From NCBI RefSeq assembly GCF_000282615.1, contig NZ_AKIY01000221.1, forward strand, positions 1 to 36,218: a stretch of DNA of 36,218 bases. The letters are read 5' to 3'. The notes beneath the pieces were generated by a model that had not been told where the DNA came from, did not search any database, and saw only the letters and a list, made by a program, of their open reading frames with translations. This stretch comes from Bradyrhizobium sp. YR681 (lineage in GTDB: Bacteria; Pseudomonadota; Alphaproteobacteria; Rhizobiales; Xanthobacteraceae). This document shows, piece after piece, positions 16,351 through 24,001 of this stretch (position 1 is its first letter; each line of letters opens with the position of its first letter). A program made the position numbers and the translations under genes.

Positions 16351-17160
16351 CTAATCCACATATCTCGCCGCGCGCTTCTCCAGATTCGAGCGCACGGCTT
16401 CGGTCTGGTTCGCACTGCCGATCAGCTTCTGCTGCTCGACGGATTCGGCGAGCAATGCGGGACCGGGATCGACCGAGAGACTGTTCAGCAGGCGCTTGGC
16501 CGCGCGGATCGCATCGGGGCTCTTGCCGGCGATCTCGCGTGCGACCTCGAGCGCTGCGGCGCGCGGATCGTCGCAGATCCGCGTCGCAAGGCCATACGTC
16601 ATCGCCTCCTGCGCCGAGAAGATGCGGCCGGTGTAGGTGAGATCGCGCAAAATATCGTCGCGCACGAGCGAGGCCAGGATCGGCGTGCCCGCCATGTCAG
16701 GGACAAGACCCCATTTGATCTCCATCACCGACATCCGTGCATCGGGCGAGAGAAAGCGCATGTCGGCACCGAGCGAGAGCTGGAAGCCGCCGCCGAAGGC
16801 GACACCGTGCACCGCCGCGATGACAGGCACCGGCAACTGGCGCCAACCCCACACCGCTTGCTGCGCAAAGTTCGCCTGGCCGTGCGTGCGCTTGGTGAGG
16901 TCGCGATTTTCGCCACCCGGAATTCCGTTGCCGCCGCTCTCCTTCATGGCGGCAAAACGCCCCATGTCGAGACCGGCGCAGAAGGCGCGGCCCTCGCCTG
17001 AGAGCACCACGACGCGCACGCCTTTTTCCTTCGAAAGCCGCTCGGTTGCCGCGACAAGGGCCTCGAACATCGCCTGATCGAGCGCGTTCATCTTGTCCGC
17101 GCGCACGAGCCGCACGTCGGCGACGCCTTCCGAGATCGAGATCGAGACGCGCTCTTCCAT
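16351..17160 (-). CDS. Crotonase-family protein with dienoyl-CoA isomerase-like active site
   Basis: Predicted 269 aa crotonase. The oxyanion-hole motifs are visible: GRAFCAGLDM (58-67) and GVAFGGGFQL (119-128). Rat enoyl-CoA hydratase uses two Glu residues 20 apart. Here the first is Gln127 and the second is Glu147, with Asp155 eight residues later in GLVPDMAGT. The Glu-x7-Asp spacing matches the Glu196/Asp204 pair of delta3,5-delta2,4-dienoyl-CoA isomerase, so an isomerase is more likely than a standard hydratase; this is inference. It is divergent from the 2,4-dienoyl-CoA-reductase-like SDR at 17277, with 116 bases between them, which supports a shared role with unsaturated acyl-CoA. The ATG at 17160 has GGGGAGAATTC upstream. 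Confidence 0.88.
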   Translation of the reverse strand: MEERVSISISEGVADVRLVRADKMNALDQAMFEALVAATERLSKEKGVRVVVLSGEGRAFCAGLDMGRFAAMKESGGNGIPGGENRDLTKRTHGQANFAQQAVWGWRQLPVPVIAAVHGVAFGGGFQLSLGADMRFLSPDARMSVMEIKWGLVPDMAGTPILASLVRDDILRDLTYTGRIFSAQEAMTYGLATRICDDPRAAALEVAREIAGKSPDAIRAAKRLLNSLSVDPGPALLAESVEQQKLIGSANQTEAVRSNLEKRAARYVD

Positions 17161-17229
17161 GGATGAATTCTCCCCTGGTTCTTGCCTGTTCTTGTTCGGT
17201 GCCGCTTTACAGGAAGACGGCGGCCGGAT

Positions 17230-17256
17230 TTAGTCAATCGACCAATTAACTGACAA
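17230..17256. promoter_or_regulatory. Imperfect palindrome in divergent promoter (possible TetR-type operator)
   Basis: TTAGTCAATCGACC and the following AATTAACTGACAA make an imperfect dyad with outer GTCA/TGAC. It lies midway between the divergent crotonase and SDR genes and just before the SDR ribosome site. Acyl-CoA-responsive TetR regulators often bind such sites, but no regulator is nearby. Weak evidence. Confidence 0.3.
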
Positions 17257-17276
17257 TCCGTACGGGAGAAACAGCC

Positions 17277-18149
17277 ATGTTCAAGGAAAATCTTCTGGCC
17301 GGCAGGAACATCCTTGTCACCGGCGGCGGGACCGGGCTCGGCAAGTCGATGGCGGCGCGCTTCCTTCAGCTCGGCGCCGAGGTGCATATCTGCGGCCGGC
17401 GCAAGATCGTCTGCGACGAGACGGCGACCGAGCTGATGGCTGAGCATGGCGGCCGCGTCACCAGCCACGGCGTCGACATCCGCAACGCGCTCGCGGTCGA
17501 GGAGATGGTCGAGACCATCTTTCGCGACGCGCCGCTCACCGACCTCATCAACAACGCCGCCGGCAATTTCATCTCGCGCAGCGAGGACCTCTCGCCGCGC
17601 GGCTTCGACGCGGTCGCCAACATCGTCATGCACGGCACGTTCTACGTGACGCAAGCGATCGGCAAGCGCTGGATCGCCCTGAAGCAGCCCGGCAACGTGG
17701 TCTCGATCACCACGACCTGGGTGCGCAACGGCTCGCCTTACGTGGTGCCGTCGGCGATGAGCAAATCGGCGATCCACGCGATGACTATGTCGCTTGCGGC
17801 CGAATGGGGCCGCTACGGCATCCGCCTCAACACCATCGCGCCCGGCGAGATTCCGACCGAGGGCATGAGCAAGCGCATCAAGCCGGGTGATGAAGCCGGC
17901 GCGCGTACCAAGGCGATGAACCCGATGGGCCGTGTCGGCACCATGGAGGAATTGCAGAACGTCGCGGTGTTCCTGATCTCCGGCGGCTGCGACTGGATCT
18001 CCGGCGAGACCATCGCCATGGACGGCGCCCAGGCGCTCGCCATGGGCGGCAATTTCTACCAGCTCCGCGACTGGAGCGACGACGACTGGAAAACCGCCCG
18101 CGAAAGCATCATGGCGCAGAACGAGAAGGACCGGGCGAAGCGGGGGTAA
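17277..18149 (+). CDS. SDR resembling 2,4-dienoyl-CoA reductase (DECR type)
   Basis: Predicted 290 aa short-chain dehydrogenase. Seen: cofactor loop TGGGTGLG (15-22), NNAAGNFIS (92-100), SITTTW (143-148), VVPSAMSKS (156-164). These align closely with mammalian mitochondrial 2,4-dienoyl-CoA reductase (INNAAGNFIS, VVPSASAK), which reduces 2,4-dienoyl-CoA with NADPH and lacks the normal YxxxK Tyr. Here the equivalents of Asn148, Ser210 and Lys214 are present (Asn97, Ser159, Lys163), but the position of the proton-donor Tyr199 is Trp148. Activity is therefore likely but the mechanism is uncertain. GGGAGAA precedes the ATG. It probably works with the divergent isomerase-like crotonase and the ligase downstream at 18397. 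Confidence 0.87.
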   Translation: MFKENLLAGRNILVTGGGTGLGKSMAARFLQLGAEVHICGRRKIVCDETATELMAEHGGRVTSHGVDIRNALAVEEMVETIFRDAPLTDLINNAAGNFISRSEDLSPRGFDAVANIVMHGTFYVTQAIGKRWIALKQPGNVVSITTTWVRNGSPYVVPSAMSKSAIHAMTMSLAAEWGRYGIRLNTIAPGEIPTEGMSKRIKPGDEAGARTKAMNPMGRVGTMEELQNVAVFLISGGCDWISGETIAMDGAQALAMGGNFYQLRDWSDDDWKTARESIMAQNEKDRAKRG

Positions 18150-18160
18150 GGCGCTCACTG

Positions 18161-18320
18161 CTGTCGTCCCGGGGCGCGCGCAGCGCGAGCCCGGGACCCA
18201 TAACCACAGGGGGAAAGTCGTCGCGCGAGACCGGCAACTCCGAGTCGTCGCAAAACATCTCCCTGTGGTTATGGGTCCCGGATCTGCGCTCCGCTTCGCT
18301 GCGCTTGTCCGGGACGACAG
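18161..18320. repeat. Palindromic repeat, family B (CCGGGACCCATAACCACAGG type), copy 1
   Basis: CTGTCGTCCCGG at the left pairs with CCGGGACGACAG at the right. Inner arms CCCGGGACCCATAACCACAGG and CCTGTGGTTATGGGTCCCGG match over about 20 bases. It lies between the DECR-like SDR and the acyl-CoA ligase. A second copy is at 19983-20115. Confidence 0.9.
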
Positions 18321-18396
18321 CGGCGCTCCCATCTTGTCTTCACCCGCGGATGACGCCACACTCCCAGGCATAAAAACAAAACGTCACGGGAGAAAC

Positions 18397-19977
18397 ATGT
18401 CCATCACACAGCCACTGGCGAACCTTGCCGACATGGTGCGCGAGCGCGCGACGAGCCGCGGCAGCGCCACCGCCTATGAGTTCGAGGGCCGCGTCACCAG
18501 CTTTGCCGAGTTCGACGTCAAGACCAACAGGGTCGCCAACGCGCTTCTCGCGATGGGCGTGAAGAAGGGCGACCGCATCGCCTATCTCGGCAAGAACAGC
18601 GACCTCTATTTCGAGCTGCTGATGGGCGCAATGAAGGCCGGCGTGGTGATGGCGCCGGTGAACTGGCGGCTCGCCGGGCCCGAGATCGCCTTCATCGTGG
18701 GCGACTGCAACGCGCCGGTGCTGTTCGTCGGGCCGGAATTCGTCACGCAGGTCCGCCAGATCAAGGACCAGTTGCCGAGCGTGCGCACGATCATCACCAC
18801 CGAGGGCGGCGCGCCGGAATGGCAGGATTTTGCGGCATGGCGCGATGCGCAGAGCGGCGACGATCCGAACGTGCCGATCGACACAAGGGACATCGCGATC
18901 CAGCTTTACACCTCGGGCACGACGGGCAAGCCGAAGGGCGCGATGCTGAGCCACGCGAACTTCCTCAACCTGGTGCAGACAGGCAATGCCGCGGACAAGC
19001 CGGAGTGGAACCGGTGGTCGACCGACGACGTGTCGCTGGTCGCCATGCCGATCTTCCATATCGGCGGCTCCGGCTGGGGCGTGATGGGGCTCTATCACGG
19101 CGCCCGCGGCGTGATCGCGCGCGAGTTCGATCCGACCAAGGTGCTGGATTTCTTCGAGCAGTCCGGCATCACAAAGCTGTTCATGGTGCCGGCGGCGATG
19201 CAGTTCGTTGTGCGGCAGCCGCGCGCCAGGACGGTCGATTTTTCCCGGTTGAAATACATGCTGTACGGCGCCTCGCCGATTCCGGCTGCGCTATTGAAGG
19301 AGTGCATTGAGGTGTTCAAATGCGGCTTCGTGCAGATGTACGGCATGACCGAGACGACAGGAACCATCGTCGCGCTGCCGCCGGAAGACCACGTCGAGGG
19401 TCTCGAGCGGATGCGCTCGGCCGGCAAGGCGCTGCCGGGCGTGGAGATCGCGATTTTGGACGTTGACGGCAAGCCGCTGCCACCGCGCGAGGTCGGCGAG
19501 ATCGCGACGCGCTCGGGCTCCAACATGGCCGGCTACTGGAATTTGCCGGAGGCGACGGCGTCGACGCTGCGCGGCGACGGCTGGCTGCGCACCGGTGACG
19601 CCGGCTACATGGACGAGGACGGCTATCTCTACATCCACGACCGCATCAAGGACATGATCATCTCCGGCGGCGAGAACATCTACCCCGCCGAGGTCGAAAG
19701 CGCGCTGTGCGATCACCCTGATGTGGCCGAAGCCGCCGTGATCGGCATCCCCGACGAGAAATGGGGCGAGGCGGTGAAGGCGGTGGTCGTGATGAAACCG
19801 GGCAAGCAGGCAACCGCCACCGACATCATCAACTTCACCCGCGAGCGCATCGCCGGCTTCAAGACGCCGAAGAGCGTGGAGTTTTTGCCGGCGCTGCCGA
19901 GGAATCCGTCAGGCAAGATTTTGCGGCGGCAGTTGAGGGAGCCGTATTGGGCGGGGAAGGATAGAAGGGTGAATTAG
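18397..19977 (+). CDS. Long- or medium-chain acyl-CoA ligase (FadD-like)
   Basis: Predicted 526 aa AMP-forming ligase. Seen: the P-loop YTSGTTGKPKGAM (171-183), QMYGMTETTG (A5), RTGDAGYMDEDGYLYIHDR (A7), KDMIISGGENIYPAEVE (A8) and the C-terminal NPSGKILRRQLREPYW with the acyl-AMP-forming Lys. This fits fatty-acyl-CoA ligases rather than acetyl-CoA synthetase. ATG 18397 follows a GGGAGAAAC; an in-frame extension back to 18265 runs through the repeat and is non-coding. It sits downstream of the DECR-like SDR in the same direction and ends against a convergent acyl-CoA dehydrogenase, with family B repeats on both sides. It may feed the unsaturated-acid module. Confidence 0.92.
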   Translation: MSITQPLANLADMVRERATSRGSATAYEFEGRVTSFAEFDVKTNRVANALLAMGVKKGDRIAYLGKNSDLYFELLMGAMKAGVVMAPVNWRLAGPEIAFIVGDCNAPVLFVGPEFVTQVRQIKDQLPSVRTIITTEGGAPEWQDFAAWRDAQSGDDPNVPIDTRDIAIQLYTSGTTGKPKGAMLSHANFLNLVQTGNAADKPEWNRWSTDDVSLVAMPIFHIGGSGWGVMGLYHGARGVIAREFDPTKVLDFFEQSGITKLFMVPAAMQFVVRQPRARTVDFSRLKYMLYGASPIPAALLKECIEVFKCGFVQMYGMTETTGTIVALPPEDHVEGLERMRSAGKALPGVEIAILDVDGKPLPPREVGEIATRSGSNMAGYWNLPEATASTLRGDGWLRTGDAGYMDEDGYLYIHDRIKDMIISGGENIYPAEVESALCDHPDVAEAAVIGIPDEKWGEAVKAVVVMKPGKQATATDIINFTRERIAGFKTPKSVEFLPALPRNPSGKILRRQLREPYWAGKDRRVN

Positions 19978-19982
19978 CTCGG

Positions 19983-20115
19983 CTGTCGTCCCGGACAAGC
20001 GAAGCGCAGATCCGGGACCCATAACCACAGGGCGTTGTTTGGCGAAGACTCGGGGTTACCAGTTCGCGACAAACTCCTCCCTGGGGTTATGGGTCCCCGC
20101 CTTCGCGGGGACGAC
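19983..20115. repeat. Palindromic repeat, family B, copy 2
   Basis: CTGTCGTCCCGGACAAGCGAAGCG on the left and CCTTCGCGGGGACGAC on the right. The inner arms CCGGGACCCATAACCACAGG and GGGGTTATGGGTCCC match the copy at 18161-18320. It lies between convergent stop codons, so it may also act as a bidirectional terminator. Confidence 0.88.
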
Positions 20116-20161
20116 TCGCGGAGAGGGACGTCGCACAACCACGACGTCTTCCGCAGCACGC

Positions 20162-21436
20162 CTAATGCTTCCCCGGCCCCATATATCCAAACAAGAACCC
20201 CGCCACCTTCCGCATCTGGATCTCCTCGCTGCCTTCCGTGATCCGGTAACGCCGGTGGTGGCGGTAGATGTGCTCGAACGGCTTGTGGCGTGAGTAGCCC
20301 ATGCCGCCGTGGACCTGCATGGCGCGGTCGGCGGATTCGCAGCACAGACGGTTTGCCCAGTAGTTGCACATCGAGACGCGGTCCGAGAGCGTGCGCTCGA
20401 TCTCTTCCTCGGTGAGCTTGTCCATCTCCCACGCAGTCTTGCGGATCAGCAGGCGCAGCATCTCGGCCTGGGTGGCAAGCTCTACCAACGGGAACTGGAT
20501 CGCCTGGTTCTCGGCCAGCGCCTTGCCGAAGGGTTTTCGCTCACGGGCGTATTTGACGCTTTCGTTGATGCAGTAGACGGCGGCGCCGAGCGAGCTTGCG
20601 GCCTGGCGGATTCGGTTCTGGTGGACAAAACACTGCGCCAGCGACAGGCCGCGACCGACCTCGCCGAACTGCGCATCCTCAGGCACGAACACGTCCGTAA
20701 AGCTGACGCGCGGATGGTCGGTCGGCATGTTGAAGGTCCACATGTACTCCTCGATCTTCACGCCGTGGCTCTTGGCTGGCACCAGCAAGCATGTGATGCC
20801 GCGGGCATCACCATCGTTGCCCGAGGTGCGTGCGAACAGCGCGCAATGGGTGGCGACGTGCATGCCGGTCGTCCACATCTTCTCGCCGTTGATGATCCAG
20901 CCCTTGACGTTGTCACGGGTTGCCGGCACCGCGCGGGTCTCCATGTGGGTGGCGTCGGAGCCGTGATTGGGCTCCGTCAAGCCAAAGGTGATGCGGTACT
21001 TGCCCCTGATCGAGCCGTCGATCATCGCCTTCTGGTCGTCGCGGCCGTAGCGGTCGAGCATGGTCGCGACGGGAAAATTGCCGACGATGGAATGCTCGTT
21101 CTGGAGGTCGTTGTGCAGGCCGAGACCCTTGGCGGCAAAATGCTCGCGGATCACGGCCATCCAGAGGTTGGAGCCATCCTTGCCACCATATTGCTTCGAG
21201 ACCGCAAAGCGCAGGTGACCTGCGGCATCCGCCAGATCCTTTGCCTTGCGCAGCAGCGCCTCCCATTCGTGACGCGGCAGGCCGCCATTCTCGAAATCGG
21301 TGCGCGCCCATTCGCGGCGATGGTCGAAGAAGCGGATGTTGTCGTCGGCCTCCTCCAGCGGCTTGATGTCACGTTCGATGAAACGATCGAGCTCTCCGAG
21401 ATAGGCGACGAGATCTGTTGGCAATGAGAAATCCAC
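20162..21436 (-). CDS. Acyl-CoA dehydrogenase (canonical active site)
   Basis: Predicted 424 aa FAD enzyme that makes the alpha-beta double bond in acyl-CoA and passes electrons to ETF. Seen: FGLTEPNHGSDATHMETRA (FAD/substrate contact motif), WIINGEKMWTTGM, ARERKPFGKALAENQAIQF, the QVHGGMGYSRHKPFEHIYR signature, and the base Glu401 in YRITEGSEEIQ. The start codon is GTG at 21436, supported by GGGAGAGAACC just upstream. It is divergent from the enoyl-CoA hydratase at 21647 with a palindrome between them, which pairs the first two steps of beta-oxidation. Substrate class is uncertain. Confidence 0.93.
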   Translation of the reverse strand: MDFSLPTDLVAYLGELDRFIERDIKPLEEADDNIRFFDHRREWARTDFENGGLPRHEWEALLRKAKDLADAAGHLRFAVSKQYGGKDGSNLWMAVIREHFAAKGLGLHNDLQNEHSIVGNFPVATMLDRYGRDDQKAMIDGSIRGKYRITFGLTEPNHGSDATHMETRAVPATRDNVKGWIINGEKMWTTGMHVATHCALFARTSGNDGDARGITCLLVPAKSHGVKIEEYMWTFNMPTDHPRVSFTDVFVPEDAQFGEVGRGLSLAQCFVHQNRIRQAASSLGAAVYCINESVKYARERKPFGKALAENQAIQFPLVELATQAEMLRLLIRKTAWEMDKLTEEEIERTLSDRVSMCNYWANRLCCESADRAMQVHGGMGYSRHKPFEHIYRHHRRYRITEGSEEIQMRKVAGFLFGYMGPGKH

Positions 21437-21550
21437 GGTTCTCTCCCGGATGATTTTATCGTTTTGCGTTAAGGCGCTAGGCGCGTTTTTGCTTCGCGCG
21501 ATTAAGGTGAGAAGAGCACGCGCAAGTCAAGCAAAGCGAGGCGTGCCAGC

Positions 21551-21570
21551 TGCGCAAGGCGCATTGCGCA
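21551..21570. promoter_or_regulatory. Perfect inverted repeat TGCGCAA-N6-TTGCGCA in divergent promoter
   Basis: Seven-base perfect arms (21551-21557 and 21564-21570) with a 6-base spacer lie between the divergent acyl-CoA dehydrogenase and enoyl-CoA hydratase. Spacing and symmetry fit a dimeric repressor site. Inference only; there is no adjacent regulator gene. Confidence 0.4.
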
Positions 21571-21646
21571 ATTCGATGGTGCTCCAGCGCCGGCGCGCGG
21601 TAGTATGACGGCAATATTCCTTCACGAGAAAATGCGGGAGCGCGCG

Positions 21647-22426
21647 ATGGAGCTGAAATTCTCAAAGGTGGAACGCAAGGGGCCGATCACGATCGTGACG
21701 CTGTCGCGGCCCGAGGTCTACAACGCGCTGCACACCGACGCGCATTTCGAGCTGCAAAAGGTGTTCGACGATTTCTCCGGAGATCCCGAGCAATGGGTCG
21801 CGATCGTCACCGGCGCCGGCGACAAGGCATTCTGTGCCGGCAACGATCTGAAGTGGCAGGCCGCCGGCGGCAAGCGCGGCTGGGACAAGGGCGGCTTTGC
21901 CGGCCTCACCGCGCGATTCGACTGCGACAAGCCGATCATCGCGGCCGTGAACGGCGTTGCCATGGGCGGCGGCTTCGAGATCGCGCTGGCCTGTGACCTC
22001 ATCATCGCCTCGGAGAACGCAACCTTCGCCCTGCCCGAGCCGCGCGTCGGCCTTGCCGCACTCGCCGGTGGTCTGCATCGCCTGCCGCGCCAGATCGGCT
22101 TGAAGCGCGCCATGGGCATGATCCTCACCGCGCGCCATGTCAGCGCCAGGGAGGGCCACGAGCTCGGCTTCGTCAACGAAGTGGTGCCGCAGGGCGAGGC
22201 GCTCACGGGCGCGCTGCGCTGGGCCGAGATGATCACCAAGAACTCGCCGATGTCGATCCGGGCCTCGAAGCAGACCATCCAGAAGGGCCTTGGCGTCTCG
22301 CTGGAGCAGGCGATCGAGGAGCAGCGGGACTATCCGGCGGTGAAGGCGATGGTGGCCTCGCAGGATTACATCGAGGGCCCGAAGGCGTTTTCGGAGAAGC
22401 GGTCGCCGAAATGGGTGGGGAAGTAG
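21647..22426 (+). CDS. Enoyl-CoA hydratase / carnitinyl-CoA dehydratase-like crotonase
   Basis: Predicted 259 aa crotonase with both hydratase glutamates. Glu111 lies in GVAMGGGFEIALACD and Glu131, 20 residues later, in FALPEPRVG. The first oxyanion motif is KAFCAGNDLK (60-69). The local sequence (FALPE, LHRLPRQIGLKRAMGMILT) resembles CaiD-type dehydratases as much as FadB-type hydratases. It should hydrate a 2-enoyl-CoA to the 3-hydroxyacyl-CoA. ATG 21647 is preferred because GGGAG lies just upstream; an in-frame start at 21605 adds 14 residues. It is divergent from an acyl-CoA dehydrogenase that would supply its substrate. Confidence 0.9.
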   Translation: MELKFSKVERKGPITIVTLSRPEVYNALHTDAHFELQKVFDDFSGDPEQWVAIVTGAGDKAFCAGNDLKWQAAGGKRGWDKGGFAGLTARFDCDKPIIAAVNGVAMGGGFEIALACDLIIASENATFALPEPRVGLAALAGGLHRLPRQIGLKRAMGMILTARHVSAREGHELGFVNEVVPQGEALTGALRWAEMITKNSPMSIRASKQTIQKGLGVSLEQAIEEQRDYPAVKAMVASQDYIEGPKAFSEKRSPKWVGK

Positions 22427-22440
22427 GCGGTCCCTCCGCC

Positions 22441-22524
22441 GTCATTGCGAGCGAAGCGAGGCAATCCAGAATCTTTCCGCGGTGGCAGTCTGGATTGCTT
22501 CGGCGCTTCGCTCCTCGCAATGAC
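22441..22524. repeat. Palindromic repeat, family D (GTCATTGCGAGCGAAGCGAGG type)
   Basis: GTCATTGCGAGCGAAGCGAGGCAATCCAGA pairs with TCTGGATTGCTTCGGCGCTTCGCTCCTCGCAATGAC around a short variable loop. It is immediately followed by a family C element (22544-22631), forming a tandem of two unrelated palindromes between convergent genes. Confidence 0.9.
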
Positions 22525-22543
22525 GGTTGCGAGGGATTGAGGC

Positions 22544-22631
22544 GTAGCCCGGATGGAGCGAAGCGCAATCCGGGGCAGATGCATCGTTTCGCGCGACCGT
22601 CCCGGATTACGCTTCGCTCCATCCGGGCTAC
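22544..22631. repeat. Palindromic repeat, family C, copy 2
   Basis: GTAGCCCGGATGGAGCGAAGCGCAATCCGGG pairs with CCCGGATTACGCTTCGCTCCATCCGGGCTAC. It lies just before the stop codon of the DUF6285 gene on the opposite strand. Confidence 0.92.
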
Positions 22632-22639
22632 GAACTCGC

Positions 22640-23011
22640 CTACCGCCCCAGCTCGCGCTTGTAGGACGCATAATTCGGCTGATCGACGGCGAGCTTGTCC
22701 ATCGTGGTCGCCCACAGATGTTCGGCGAGGCCCGGCGTTGCGAGGTCGACTTCGCCTTTCGCGATTCGCTCGGCGAGTGCGCGGTTGAGATCGGTCACTG
22801 AGCCATCGACACCAAGCAGCCCGCGCAGCCGCTCGACCTCGCTCGCATCGCTCCCCTCCTCCTGCGTCAGCTGCCGCGTGACGAGGTCGAGGATGTTGAT
22901 GGCGACGCGCAGCTTGAAGGCCTGGTGGCCGGAGATCAGCGGCGTGATGTCGTTACGGAGGAAATCGGCGACCGATTTGGTCAGCTCGACCGGGGTCGGT
23001 TCGTCCTGCAT
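22640..23011 (-). CDS. DUF6285 protein, probable partner of the phosphotransferase (LvaB-like)
   Basis: Predicted 123 aa, mostly helical, cytoplasmic protein with no catalytic motif visible. It matches the DUF6285 type, which is habitually encoded next to ACAD10/11-type phosphotransferases. Its size and position fit LvaB of the Pseudomonas putida levulinate pathway, the small protein that stimulates the 4-hydroxyacyl-CoA kinase LvaA; the equivalence is inference from size and synteny. Its ATG at 23011 lies 3 bases after the phosphotransferase stop, so the two are made together. The family C/D repeats follow its stop. Confidence 0.8.
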   Translation of the reverse strand: MQDEPTPVELTKSVADFLRNDITPLISGHQAFKLRVAINILDLVTRQLTQEEGSDASEVERLRGLLGVDGSVTDLNRALAERIAKGEVDLATPGLAEHLWATTMDKLAVDQPNYASYKRELGR

Positions 23012-23014
23012 GTG

Positions 23015-24001
23015 TCAGCTCCCGCGCGGCGCCAGCAGGCGCAGCAGATCGATCTCGGTCTCGGAGGCGCGGCGGCCGATCATGGCGCGCTCCATGGAAT
23101 GGTCGGGCCCCTCGCGGAACCGCTGCATCATGCCGCCGCACATGATGCCCCAGCGCAGCGTGCCCATCACTTCCCAGAATTTGACGCGCGATGGATCGCA
23201 TTTGCGGCCTGCGGCCTCGTAGCCGGCGAACAATTCCTCGCGTGTGCCAAAACCACCGACGGGCTTGTCGATCTCGCCAAAACGCCAGGAGTTGACGCAG
23301 ACCCAGCCGAGGTCCTCCATGGGATCGCCGAGATGGGCAAGCTCCCAGTCGAGCACGGCGCAGATGCCGTCGGCGTCGATGATGAGATTGCCGTTGCGGA
23401 AATCGCCATGCACCAGCGTCCTCTCCGCCGAGGGGCCGGGATCGTGGTCGCGGAGCCAGCGCAGCGCCAGCTCGAATACGGGCTTGGGCCAATTCAAGCT
23501 GCGATAGTCGCGTTCGAACTCGCCGATCTCCTCTGTCGCGGACCGGCTGCGCAACTCCGGCAGTTTGCCCAGCGGCAGCTTGTGCAGGGCGGCAAGCACA
23601 CCACCGATCTGCCGCGCGAGACGCGGCCGCGCCGCGGCGAATTCGTCATCACGCAGGATCTTGCGGGCGATGGTCTCGCCCTCGACCCGCTGCATGATGA
23701 AGCCGGTGCCGAGGCCTTCGTCCGGCGTCAGCACATGCATCACGCGCGGCGACGGCACGCCCGCCTCATAGGCGAGCTGCATCAGCTGCGCTTCCGCGGC
23801 AAGGCCCGCCGCCCGCGTCGGCGCGGCGCCATAACCCTTCGGCGAGCGACGCAGGATCGCGCCGATCGGACCATCGGGATGCACGACGTCGAAGCGCCAG
23901 GTTTCCTGGCTGGCGCCGCCGGACAGCTTTGCCGCACCGGTAACGCCGGTCGCCCCCTTGCACCAGCGCGCGACGCTGCGGGAGAGTTCGGCCTCGATCA
24001 T
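23015..24001 (-). CDS. APH-family phosphotransferase, ACAD10/11-kinase type (LvaA-like)
   Basis: Predicted 328 aa kinase-fold protein. Seen: a nucleotide-binding loop LSGGASQETW (26-35), ILRRSP (49-54), the catalytic-loop motif HGDFRNGN (198-205) with Asp200 and Asn205, and the metal-binding DWE with Asp218. Family knowledge: this subgroup is fused to an acyl-CoA dehydrogenase in human ACAD10 and ACAD11 and is free-standing in bacteria. P. putida LvaA phosphorylates the 4-hydroxyl of 4-hydroxyvaleryl-CoA. I infer phosphorylation of a hydroxyacyl-CoA rather than antibiotic resistance. Its ATG overlaps the stop of the upstream crotonase (ATGA), and the DUF6285 gene follows 3 bases downstream, giving a tight three-gene operon. 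Confidence 0.88.
   Translation of the reverse strand: MIEAELSRSVARWCKGATGVTGAAKLSGGASQETWRFDVVHPDGPIGAILRRSPKGYGAAPTRAAGLAAEAQLMQLAYEAGVPSPRVMHVLTPDEGLGTGFIMQRVEGETIARKILRDDEFAAARPRLARQIGGVLAALHKLPLGKLPELRSRSATEEIGEFERDYRSLNWPKPVFELALRWLRDHDPGPSAERTLVHGDFRNGNLIIDADGICAVLDWELAHLGDPMEDLGWVCVNSWRFGEIDKPVGGFGTREELFAGYEAAGRKCDPSRVKFWEVMGTLRWGIMCGGMMQRFREGPDHSMERAMIGRRASETEIDLLRLLAPRGS

Noticed and set aside
22441..22631. CRISPR array
   Set aside because: The repeats are long palindromes of different families without regular spacers or cas genes.
23015..24001. Aminoglycoside or macrolide resistance kinase
   Set aside because: The fold is shared, but the operon with a crotonase and DUF6285 and the ACAD10/11-type features point to CoA metabolism.
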